Positions 1 through 6,671 of a stretch of DNA of 9,174 nucleotides are shown here, one piece after another. The stretch is from Bacillota bacterium (GTDB taxonomy: Bacteria > Bacillota > Clostridia > Lachnospirales > Lachnospiraceae). The position numbers and the translations under genes were made by a program. The notes under the pieces were generated by a model. It saw only the letters and a program-made list of their open reading frames with translations. It had not been told where the DNA came from and did no database searches. How positions within the stretch are numbered: the stretch's first letter is position 1; every line of letters begins with the position of its first letter. The stretch is taken from contig JAEYXC010000466.1 of assembly GCA_023428655.1 (NCBI GenBank), positions 1-9,174 on the forward strand, written 5' to 3'.

Positions 1-57
1 TTTTGCTTAAGTAATAGCATAAGCATAGGTTACTAATATAGATATTGAGGTGAAGAG
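1..57 (+). promoter_or_regulatory. 5' leader of the response regulator gene, with SD and two overlapping inverted repeats
   Basis: This short stretch before the response regulator contains a good Shine-Dalgarno, GAGGTG at 47-52, which supports the ATG at 58. It also holds two overlapping inverted repeats: TGCTTA (4-9) with TAAGCA (20-25), and AGTAA (10-14) with TTACT (30-34). Such symmetry could be a binding site for the regulator itself, but that is inference. I see no convincing -35/-10 pair, so the promoter may lie upstream of the window. Confidence 0.35.
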
Positions 58-756
58 ATGGCTAAGAGAGTACTTGTAGTTGATGATGAGAAGTTAATTG
101 TTAAGGGAATTCGTTTCAGCCTGGAGCAGGATGGGATAGAGGTAGATTGTGCCTATGATGGGGAAGAAGCCTTAGAAGCAGCAAAGAAAAAGGAATATGA
201 TGTCGTGCTGTTGGATGTTATGCTTCCGAAGCTCACCGGGTTTGAGGTATGTCAACAGATCAGAGAATTCTCGATGATGCCAATCATTATGCTGACAGCA
301 AAGGGTGATGATATGGATAAGATTCTGGGCTTAGAATACGGTGCAGATGATTATATTACCAAGCCCTTTAATATCCTGGAAGTGAAGGCGAGAATAAAAG
401 CCATTATTAGACGCAGCAATAAAAATTCGTCGTCCGGTAGCTCGGATTCTAAGACGGTTGCTTTTGGTGAGATGAAAATTGACTGTGAGAACAGAAGAGT
501 ATATATCTCAAGCAAAGAGGTTAATCTGACTGCAAAGGAGTTTGATTTACTTGAGCTTCTGGTTTTTAACCCGAACAAGGTATACAGCCGTGAGAACCTT
601 CTTAACATTGTTTGGGGTTATGACTATCCGGGTGATGTCAGAACCGTTGACGTACACATTCGAAGATTGCGTGAAAAAATTGAAAGCAATCCAAGTGAAC
701 CAAAATTTATACATACAAAATGGGGTGTAGGATATTTTTTCCAGAATCAAGAGTAA
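58..756 (+). CDS. OmpR/PhoB-family response regulator
   Basis: A 232-residue DNA-binding response regulator that should accept phosphate from the kinase encoded just downstream and bind target promoters. The receiver domain covers about residues 3-115, with the acidic pocket D9/D10, phosphoacceptor D53 (in LLDVMLP), switch residue T80 and K102 in the TKPF motif. A serine-rich linker (about 119-132) leads to a winged-helix effector domain (about 134-230) with the recognition-helix region DVRTVDVHIRRLREKIE (193-209) and the wing motif WGVGYFF (222-228). All key residues are present and the length is usual for the family. The start is supported by GAGGTG seven bases upstream. The gene is followed after 19 bases by the kinase ATG, and the kinase frame may even overlap its end. 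Closest functional classes would be PhoP/YycF/MtrA-like regulators, but the specific orthologue cannot be named from sequence alone. Confidence 0.96.
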   Translation: MAKRVLVVDDEKLIVKGIRFSLEQDGIEVDCAYDGEEALEAAKKKEYDVVLLDVMLPKLTGFEVCQQIREFSMMPIIMLTAKGDDMDKILGLEYGADDYITKPFNILEVKARIKAIIRRSNKNSSSGSSDSKTVAFGEMKIDCENRRVYISSKEVNLTAKEFDLLELLVFNPNKVYSRENLLNIVWGYDYPGDVRTVDVHIRRLREKIESNPSEPKFIHTKWGVGYFFQNQE

Positions 757-775
757 ATTACGATTATTAAACAGC

Positions 776-2170
776 ATGAGAGTATACCTTCTGGTTGCTT
801 TTATCATTCTCGGTATAGTACCACTGACGATCTTTACAAACATCTTGTTAAATACCTATGAAGAGAAGGCAATCAACAATCGAAAGGCCGAGCTGCAAAA
901 TCAAGGCTTTATGCTCTCGAATATGCTTTATTCAAGAGGTTATCTGGCAACCGGTAAGGATTCGGAGGTAGATTCGGAGGTGTCGAGACTCTCCGATATC
1001 TATCGAGGAAGAATTATTATCGTGAATGGCAGTTTGAATATTGTTAAGGATACTTATTCACTGGAGGAGGGAAAATACCTGATCTCCGAGGAAGTGATTC
1101 AGTGTCTGCAGGGGTCAGGTTCGAAGTATTTCCATGATCGGGAAACTCATTATATCAAATTAACCTATCCAATCACCCATAATGACAACAAAGAGGTTAT
1201 GGGTGCTATTGTTATGAATTTTTCTACTAAGGATATTCAGAGTATCCGAAACAGCATGGAGCAAAGAGTAGTATTATTTGCAATTATTCTGGGATTAATC
1301 ATTGTTGTCTTTTCCATCTATTTTACCGGCGTATTGTCAAAGCCCTTAACCAGTGTCGTAAATTCCATCGATCGAATTTCAGATGGCTATATGAATGAAA
1401 GTGTGACAATAAAAGGATATAACGAGATTAAGAAGATATCGGATTCCTTCAATCATATGATTAACCGGATGCAAAAGCTGGAGAACTCAAGACAGGAATT
1501 TGTATCCAATGTATCCCATGAGTTAAAGACGCCAATCACCTCCATTAAGGTATTGGCTGATTCCCTTCTGATGCAGGAGGATACACCGATTGAATTATAC
1601 CGGGAATTTCTACTGGATATTACGGACGAGATTGAGCGTGAGAATAAGATTATCAACGATCTGCTGTCCTTGGTTAAGCTTGACAAGACCTCGGGGGATA
1701 TGAATATCTCGCCCATCAATATCAATGAATTACTGGAGTTGATTCTAAAAAGGCTTACGCCGATTGCAAAGAAGCAGAGCATCGAAATGATTTATGAAAG
1801 CTTTCGGCCGGTTATTGCCGAGGTGGACGAGGTTAAGCTGTCCCTTGCAATCTCCAATCTGATTGAGAATGCAATTAAATACAATACTCCGGACGGCTGG
1901 GTCAGAGTATCCTTGAATGCAGATCATAAATATTTCTTTATAAAGGTCTCGGATTCGGGAATCGGTATCCCTGCAGAGGCTCAGGATTTTATCTTTGAAC
2001 GTTTTTACAGAGTGGATAAAGCCAGATCCAGAGAGACCGGCGGTACCGGCCTTGGACTTGCAATCACAAAGAATGTGATACAGATGCATCGTGGAGCAAT
2101 CAAGGTTTATAGTAAGGAAGGGGAAGGTACTACCTTTAATGTCCGTATTCCTCTTAATTATATCGTGTGA
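776..2170 (+). CDS. Membrane sensor histidine kinase, partner of the upstream regulator
   Basis: A 464-residue (from ATG 776) two-component kinase that autophosphorylates and should pass phosphate to the adjacent regulator. Order of parts: membrane segment about residues 3-22, extracytoplasmic sensor about 25-160 of no recognised family, second membrane helix about 164-186, HAMP about 187-238, HisKA with the H-box VSNVSHELKTPITS (phosphorylated His248), then an HATPase domain with N-box NLIENAIKYN (N365), G1 DSGIGIP (393-399), F-box FERFYR and G2 GGTGLGL (422-428). All catalytic motifs are intact. The start is doubtful: no Shine-Dalgarno precedes ATG 776, the first residues already lie in the membrane helix, and the frame is open upstream to 731. 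Codons 734-775 encode a basic, protein-like stretch (IFSRIKSKLRLLNS). The true start may be ATT 734 inside the regulator gene. The only ATG, GTG or TTG in that open stretch is 776. Confidence 0.93.
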   Translation: MRVYLLVAFIILGIVPLTIFTNILLNTYEEKAINNRKAELQNQGFMLSNMLYSRGYLATGKDSEVDSEVSRLSDIYRGRIIIVNGSLNIVKDTYSLEEGKYLISEEVIQCLQGSGSKYFHDRETHYIKLTYPITHNDNKEVMGAIVMNFSTKDIQSIRNSMEQRVVLFAIILGLIIVVFSIYFTGVLSKPLTSVVNSIDRISDGYMNESVTIKGYNEIKKISDSFNHMINRMQKLENSRQEFVSNVSHELKTPITSIKVLADSLLMQEDTPIELYREFLLDITDEIERENKIINDLLSLVKLDKTSGDMNISPININELLELILKRLTPIAKKQSIEMIYESFRPVIAEVDEVKLSLAISNLIENAIKYNTPDGWVRVSLNADHKYFFIKVSDSGIGIPAEAQDFIFERFYRVDKARSRETGGTGLGLAITKNVIQMHRGAIKVYSKEGEGTTFNVRIPLNYIV

Positions 2171-2187
2171 TAGGAAAGCGGAATGGC

Positions 2188-2240
2188 GATATGTGTATGA
2201 TCGTACTCTTTTCTCCATGGAGTGACTTTGATCACATATC
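2188..2240 (+). other. Two-tier hairpin between kinase and lipoprotein genes
   Basis: A perfect 8-base inverted repeat, GATATGTG (2188-2195) and CACATATC (2233-2240), encloses a second stem in which GTACTC (2203-2208) pairs with GAGTGAC (2220-2226) with one bulged G. No T-tract follows, so it is not a classical terminator. It could be an mRNA processing or stability element that sets lipoprotein/ComEC levels relative to the two-component genes, or a DNA operator. The choice between these is inference. Confidence 0.5.
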
Positions 2241-2273
2241 TACAGTAATGCCAGATAATGTATTTTGAGTAAC

Positions 2274-2278
2274 GGAGG
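2274..2278 (+). promoter_or_regulatory. Shine-Dalgarno of the GerMN lipoprotein gene, favouring ATG 2284
   Basis: GGAGG lies only two bases before the ATG at 2281 but five before a second in-frame ATG at 2284. The spacing favours 2284 as the main start. The protein differs only by one leading Met. Confidence 0.6.
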
Positions 2279-2280
2279 TA

Positions 2281-3192
2281 ATGATGAAGAGAACCCACAT
2301 ATTAATGACAATACTTCTTATGGTTGTTATTTTGGCTGCATGCGATAAAAGGAATAATACCTCCGAGCAGGGTACCGAGGTATCCATCTACTATATTGAT
2401 TCCAAAACCTCCTCCTTGACCAGTGAACCCTATAATATGATCAGTGAAGACAGGGATGAGCAGATCGAAGAGCTCCTATATATGCTTAAGATCAATCCGG
2501 ATAATCTTCTTTATAAAAGTGCATTAACCGACCTAGTAACTGTAAAGGAGTTCAGCTTTAACCAGGATAGCAGTCTGACCATTAATTTCGAGTCCAATTA
2601 TCATGAGCTGACTGGTATCAATGAAGTCCTTTGCCGTGCGGCTATTGTTAAGACAATTACGCAGATTCCCAGTGTGGAATTTATTCAATTTGCGGTCAAT
2701 GGTCAGCCTTTGATGGATTCGAGCGAGAATCTGGTAGGTATTATGACGAAGGAGGATTTTATTGACAATACCGGAACGGAGACTAAGGTAAAGCTATATT
2801 TCACCAATGCGAAAGGAAACGCTCTGGTCGATTATGTTACCGATATCACTTATACCGGGACGGGGTCGTTGGAGGAGATGGTTCTTAAGGAGCTTATGAA
2901 GGGACCTTCTCAAATCGGAATGTACCCCACTATTCCCGAAGGAACCGCTTTGCTGCAGGTGGAGATGAAGGAAGGGGTCTGTTACGTGGATTTGAACAGT
3001 AAATTCTTAGATAAGCTACCTGATCTTAAGGATGAGATCGTAATTTATTCCGTAGTAAATACCTTAGTCGAATTACCTTATATTAGTAAGGTTCAATTCC
3101 TGATTAACGGTCAGGTACAGCCCACCTTCGGAGACGGAATTCCTTTTGATGGCTTCTTCGAGCGTAATCTGTCCTTAATTGACGAGAGCTAA
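2281..3192 (+). CDS. GerMN-domain lipoprotein
   Basis: A 303-residue exported lipoprotein (302 if ATG 2284 is used). The N-terminus has MKRT followed by a hydrophobic segment and a lipobox LAAC with lipidated Cys21, so it should sit on the outer face of the membrane. Two GerMN-like repeats follow. The first is at about residues 60-150 and is weaker. The second, about 195-290, is clear: it runs from SLEEMVLKELMKGP through the VCYVDLNSKF strand to KVQFLINGQVQPTF, with an FDGFF end. GerMN domains occur in GerM (sporulation/germination) and in actinobacterial LpqB, which is encoded after mtrAB and affects that kinase. Its place directly after a regulator-kinase pair suggests a sensor accessory role; that is inference from gene order. 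comEC follows after 15 bases, so the two are probably co-transcribed. A role in sporulation is possible but nothing else here supports it. Confidence 0.9.
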   Translation: MMKRTHILMTILLMVVILAACDKRNNTSEQGTEVSIYYIDSKTSSLTSEPYNMISEDRDEQIEELLYMLKINPDNLLYKSALTDLVTVKEFSFNQDSSLTINFESNYHELTGINEVLCRAAIVKTITQIPSVEFIQFAVNGQPLMDSSENLVGIMTKEDFIDNTGTETKVKLYFTNAKGNALVDYVTDITYTGTGSLEEMVLKELMKGPSQIGMYPTIPEGTALLQVEMKEGVCYVDLNSKFLDKLPDLKDEIVIYSVVNTLVELPYISKVQFLINGQVQPTFGDGIPFDGFFERNLSLIDES

Positions 3193-3194
3193 AA

Positions 3195-3201
3195 GGGGGG
3201 G
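3195..3201 (+). promoter_or_regulatory. G7 Shine-Dalgarno of comEC, supporting a TTG start
   Basis: Seven consecutive G residues, six bases before the TTG at 3208, form the only plausible ribosome binding site for comEC. They support TTG initiation, since no ATG in this frame lies near. A homopolymer run in this position could also change length by slippage and alter the spacing. Confidence 0.6.
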
Positions 3202-3207
3202 AAGCAT

Positions 3208-5556
3208 TTGGTCAAACGCCCGCTGGTGTGGATTCTGGGGGCATATCTGGTTGGCATCGGTCTTGCCTGGCAGCACCAATCAGTAGTCATAATAGCGATC
3301 GTCACATTGATTTGTTATTCCATGTTATACTTTGATCTGCGGTATCATAAGGAGAAGTGTATCCATAAGAAGCAGATACTTATCTGGCTATTACCTCTCT
3401 TTATGATCCTTGGTTATATTGTGATGGAGGATCAAAGTCGATTACCCAAGCTCTATTATGACTTTGAGCAAGAAATACCCTGTGAGCTTACAGGCCGGAT
3501 TAGAATGGTGGTTAAGAAGCAGCAGGGACAAGCCCTCTATGTAGAAAATAATCAAATCTCTTTATCAAATGGAGCCATTTATCCATGTGAAAATGTATTG
3601 GTTCAAACTTCTGACAATTCTTTGTTTCGTATCGGTAATCAGATCACGGTTCAAGGAACTCTGCAAAAATTCAAAAAGGCCACAAATCCCGGCCAATTCA
3701 ACGAGGAAAATTACTATAAAACATTAAACATTGACTTCAAACTGATGTCAAAAAGGATTATTATCACCGATACGGACTTTTCTGTCTATGCGTCCCTTCT
3801 GGAGGATTTAAAGCATCGCTTAATTAAGGTTTATGAGGATATCTTGGAGGAAAGAGAAGCGGGGACGTTGACTGCCATGCTCTTAGGAGAAAAGTATCTA
3901 TTGGAGGATGAGGTAAGGCAGCTATATCAGGAAAATGGGATTTCCCACGTTTTAGCCATCTCCGGTCTTCATGTGTCCCTAATTGGTATGAGTATCTTCC
4001 GGCTACTGCGAAAATGTAAGCAATCCATCATTACGGCAACAATCTTCACGATCCTCTTCGTTTATAGCTATGGTGTTATGACCAATTTCAGTGTATCAAC
4101 GAATCGAGCCGTGGTGATGATGATAGTCCTGCTTTTGGCGACACCAATCGGTAAAACCTATGATATGCTTTCGGCTACCGCACTGAGTGCCTTTCTTATT
4201 TTACTTCAAAATCCATTCCAGCTTATGAGTGCGGGCTTTTTATTATCCTTTCTTGCTGTCATTGGAATTGCAGTTCTTCTTCCGTCACTCAAAAGGCTTT
4301 TTCCCGGTGATAACATAGTCAAGGATGGAGTATTAATCAGCAGCAGCGCAATGATTGCAACGACTCCGGCTGTGCTATCTTATTTCTATCAATATCCCCT
4401 TTATGGTATCTTAACGAACTTAATTATATTACCCTTTGTGACAGTATTAACCCTGTCCTCCCTTGTTGCCGGTCTTCTTGGTATCCTATCCACGGATATT
4501 GGGGTCTTTGTAATCGGAGGTGCCAATTACATACTTAAGCTCTATGATCTGGTGTGTGAGAAGATGCGGCTTCTGCCCAATCATTTGATTAATGTGGGTA
4601 AACCAAGTCCTTTATTAATTGCCCTATCCTTCCTTCTGATCGTGCTTTTTATATGGTTAAGTAATAAATATCATAAAAAATACCTCATAGTAATCTTACT
4701 GCTATCCCAGCTAATCTTTTTTTGTCCCACCTGGCAGCATAACCTAAGAATTACGCTATTGGATGTTGGACAGGGTGATGCCATTTATATGGAGAGTAGG
4801 TTGGGAACAAGCTTCCTGGTGGACGGCGGAAGTGGAAATGTAAGTAGGGTGGGAACCTATCGGATTGTCCCATTTCTTAAAGTACTGGGGAAGGATAAGC
4901 TGGATTATGTCATCCTAACTCATACGGATCAGGATCATATCAATGGGGTGATCGAAATGCTTCGTCAGAATCTCGTTCCTATCGGCTACCTGATCCTGCC
5001 GGTTATTAAGGATAAGGATGAGGCATATCGTTCCCTGGAGGCCCTGGCACAGGAGAGAGGGATTGGTGTGCAATATATGAAAGCCGGTGATTATATCAAG
5101 GAAGGATTGCTTCAAATAACCTGTCTGCATCCGTCCTTTGAGGATGCAGGGCTAACCTCCAATGCGGGCTCAATGGTACTCTGTGTTACTTATGGTGAAT
5201 TTGATATGCTTTTGACCGGGGATCTTGAGAAGGAGGGGGAGAAGCGATTACTTACAAGGCTTTTGAATAAGGAGTATTATGAAGAGCTGGGAATATCTCC
5301 GGTCATTGATTATGACGTCCTAAAGGTGGCTCATCATGGATCGAAATACTCAACAACAGAGGATTTCCTGAAGCTGGTGCAACCGGAGTATGCACTGATT
5401 TCCTGTAGTAAGTCAAATCGCTACGGACATCCCAGTCCTGAGCTGCTGCAGCGACTATCCAAAGCTGATTGCAGGGTTTGGATCACCTATGACACCGGAG
5501 CGATTACGATTCATACGGATGGGAAGGAGCTTTCCCTATGTCCTTATCTAGAATAA
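3208..5556 (+). CDS. comEC: ComEC/Rec2-family DNA uptake channel protein
   Basis: A 782-residue polytopic membrane protein of the family that carries single-stranded DNA across the membrane in naturally competent bacteria. N-terminal membrane helices (about residues 6-75) are followed by an extracytoplasmic OB-like region (DUF4131, about 85-190). The Competence domain (about 225-500) contains the signature AISGLHVSLIG (from A250) and many hydrophobic helices. The C-terminal metallo-beta-lactamase domain (about 513-775) has LLDVGQGDA (D519), HTDQDH (572-577), LLTGD (D672) and AHHGS (H709/H710). The Asp in place of the second His of HxHxDH is usual for ComEC. The length is normal and no frame damage is seen. 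It starts at TTG with a G7 Shine-Dalgarno. The usual upstream neighbour comEA is absent; the preceding gene is a GerMN lipoprotein, so no competence operon is visible and actual DNA uptake remains unproven. Confidence 0.95.
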   Translation: MVKRPLVWILGAYLVGIGLAWQHQSVVIIAIVTLICYSMLYFDLRYHKEKCIHKKQILIWLLPLFMILGYIVMEDQSRLPKLYYDFEQEIPCELTGRIRMVVKKQQGQALYVENNQISLSNGAIYPCENVLVQTSDNSLFRIGNQITVQGTLQKFKKATNPGQFNEENYYKTLNIDFKLMSKRIIITDTDFSVYASLLEDLKHRLIKVYEDILEEREAGTLTAMLLGEKYLLEDEVRQLYQENGISHVLAISGLHVSLIGMSIFRLLRKCKQSIITATIFTILFVYSYGVMTNFSVSTNRAVVMMIVLLLATPIGKTYDMLSATALSAFLILLQNPFQLMSAGFLLSFLAVIGIAVLLPSLKRLFPGDNIVKDGVLISSSAMIATTPAVLSYFYQYPLYGILTNLIILPFVTVLTLSSLVAGLLGILSTDIGVFVIGGANYILKLYDLVCEKMRLLPNHLINVGKPSPLLIALSFLLIVLFIWLSNKYHKKYLIVILLLSQLIFFCPTWQHNLRITLLDVGQGDAIYMESRLGTSFLVDGGSGNVSRVGTYRIVPFLKVLGKDKLDYVILTHTDQDHINGVIEMLRQNLVPIGYLILPVIKDKDEAYRSLEALAQERGIGVQYMKAGDYIKEGLLQITCLHPSFEDAGLTSNAGSMVLCVTYGEFDMLLTGDLEKEGEKRLLTRLLNKEYYEELGISPVIDYDVLKVAHHGSKYSTTEDFLKLVQPEYALISCSKSNRYGHPSPELLQRLSKADCRVWITYDTGAITIHTDGKELSLCPYLE

Positions 5557-5564
5557 ACCCTGTG

Positions 5565-5581
5565 GAAGCTTTGGAAGCTTC
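5565..5581 (+). terminator. Weak hairpin after comEC, possible terminator
   Basis: GAAGCTT (5565-5571) and AAGCTTC (5575-5581) form a 7-base-pair stem with a 3-base loop, nine bases after the comEC stop. It is followed only by TTTATG, so the T-tract is poor and termination would be partial at best. It is also part of a direct repeat, GGAAGCTT twice. Confidence 0.35.
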
Positions 5582-5827
5582 TTTATGCATCTTCAGATCT
5601 TTACTGATAGGTGGAAGGTCTCTGATTGCATTTCATATTCTTTACTTATAAAATTGCATCTTTCAGGTAATCATATCCTTAGCAAAAATGAATGGAGTAA
5701 AAACGTCTATGGCTCTGTTTATTCCTCAGGCGCTGAAACATCCTGAGAGTTAATCTAAGCAAATCCGATGCCGTGTCCAAGTCAGAGGTGTATGCTATGG
5801 CAACCGAATGAAATATTCTTTACATAG
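5582..5827 (+). other. Non-coding gap between comEC and the MBL hydrolase, no gene seen
   Basis: No reading frame here has both a start with a ribosome site and protein-like composition; the best is 21 codons at 5688-5753 with no Shine-Dalgarno. Visible structure is limited to a direct repeat ATTGCAT (5625-5631 and 5653-5659), a TATAAA box at 5647-5652 with no good -35, and a 6-base-pair hairpin CTCAGG (5725-5730) with CCTGAG (5742-5747). I see no remains of holA, which often follows comEC. Confidence 0.5.
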
Positions 5828-5856
5828 CTGACAAAAGGTGGTAGGCTGATTGCAAT
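5828..5856 (+). promoter_or_regulatory. Possible promoter for the MBL hydrolase gene
   Basis: CTGACA (5828-5833) and TGCAAT (5851-5856) are separated by 17 bases, matching sigma-A consensus at 5 of 6 and 4 of 6 positions. An overlapping alternative is TTTACA (5819-5824) with TAGGCT (5842-5847). Either would give a short leader before the ribosome site AAGGAG at 5868-5873. Confidence 0.3.
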
Positions 5857-5880
5857 AAATAATTCATAAGGAGAGGACAC

Positions 5881-6660
5881 ATGAATACACTTGAGATAAT
5901 TCCTATTAACGATCATGTATGGCGATTCCATGAGAAGAATGAGTTCAGTCCGGTGGATGCTTATTTGGTATGCGGAGAACATAGTGCGGTGATGATCGAT
6001 GGTCTCTGCGAGGTTGGTGGAGTTTATAAGAAGGCCCGTGAGATTACGGACCTGCCCTTGTCTATGATTTTAACCCATGGACATGGAGATCATGCCGGTG
6101 TTGGAACGGACGAATTTATAGAGGCCGGCTGTGATGTCTATATTCATAAACAGGATCTGTGGATGCTGTTGGAGGATAAGCCGGGAGCGAATTTAAGCAA
6201 TGTGAAGGAAATTGTGGAGGGACAGAAATTCGATCTTGGAGGGATATGCCTGGAAGCAATCTACATACCCGGACATACGGCTGGAAGTATCGTTCTTCTG
6301 GATCGAAGAAGCCAGCTTATGTACACCGGGGATACCATCGGTGCCGGTATCTACTGGATGTGGCTCGAGGAGAGCATTACCCTAGTAGAATATGAAAAGC
6401 AGGTAAAAAGACTTCTTGAAGTGGCTAGGGCATACCCGGAGCTGGTGATTTATCCGGGTCACATTCATCAATCAAAATCACAACTTGGGATCGATTATAT
6501 CGAGGATATATTATATATCACCGAACAAATTATCTCCGGAGCTATGGTGGGGAGAGAGGTAGAGTTTCGCTTTGAAGAAGGTGGGGAGCTTTATCATTTT
6601 TATGAAGTGACCTATGGAAGGGTTCGAAGCTATTGCTATGATACCAATAAAATCAGATAA
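5881..6660 (+). CDS. Metallo-beta-lactamase-fold hydrolase, glyoxalase II-like
   Basis: A 259-residue cytoplasmic MBL-fold enzyme with no signal peptide. The metal site is complete: THGHGDH gives H66, H68, D70 and H71; PGHTAGS gives H132; YTGD gives D151; YPGH gives H194. This pattern binds two metal ions and hydrolyses a thioester, ester or phosphoester in known relatives. The substrate cannot be read from the sequence. After the core (about 10-200) there is a short C-terminal extension ending in a strand-rich segment (about 225-250), which could shape the active-site entrance. The start has a good AAGGAG seven bases upstream. It follows a 324-base gap after comEC and precedes the DUF434 gene by 11 bases, so those two probably form a small operon. 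It is unrelated in length and arrangement to the MBL domain of ComEC, so their closeness looks coincidental. Confidence 0.92.
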   Translation: MNTLEIIPINDHVWRFHEKNEFSPVDAYLVCGEHSAVMIDGLCEVGGVYKKAREITDLPLSMILTHGHGDHAGVGTDEFIEAGCDVYIHKQDLWMLLEDKPGANLSNVKEIVEGQKFDLGGICLEAIYIPGHTAGSIVLLDRRSQLMYTGDTIGAGIYWMWLEESITLVEYEKQVKRLLEVARAYPELVIYPGHIHQSKSQLGIDYIEDILYITEQIISGAMVGREVEFRFEEGGELYHFYEVTYGRVRSYCYDTNKIR

Positions 6661-6662
6661 AT

Positions 6663-6668
6663 GAGGTG
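6663..6668 (+). promoter_or_regulatory. Shine-Dalgarno deciding the DUF434 gene start at ATG 6672
   Basis: GAGGTG at 6663-6668 is an SD for the ATG at 6672. A GTG at 6666 is in frame but lies inside this SD and has no ribosome site of its own, so ATG 6672 is the preferred start. Confidence 0.65.
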
Positions 6669-6671
6669 CTC

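Noticed and set aside
735..741. T TTT TTC heptamer near the end of the regulator gene, a classic -1 frameshift motif, as a way to fuse regulator and kinase
   Set aside because: A -1 shift enters the frame that stops at 768-770 and not the kinase frame, which is +1 relative to the regulator.
1745..2218. 157-codon open frame on the - strand
   Set aside because: It is antisense to the kinase ATPase domain and shows no domain features of its own.
2228..2259. TTGATC and GATAAT as a promoter for the lipoprotein gene
   Set aside because: The spacer is 20 bases, too long for a normal sigma-A promoter, and the -35 overlaps the hairpin arm.
3208..5556. Natural competence inferred from comEC
   Set aside because: No other competence gene is in the window; ComEC alone is widespread in bacteria not known to transform.
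5725..5747. CTCAGG/CCTGAG hairpin as a terminator
   Set aside because: Only six pairs with an 11-base loop and no following T-tract.
5688..5753. 21-codon reading frame in the gap after comEC
   Set aside because: No ribosome binding site, short length and no recognisable similarity.
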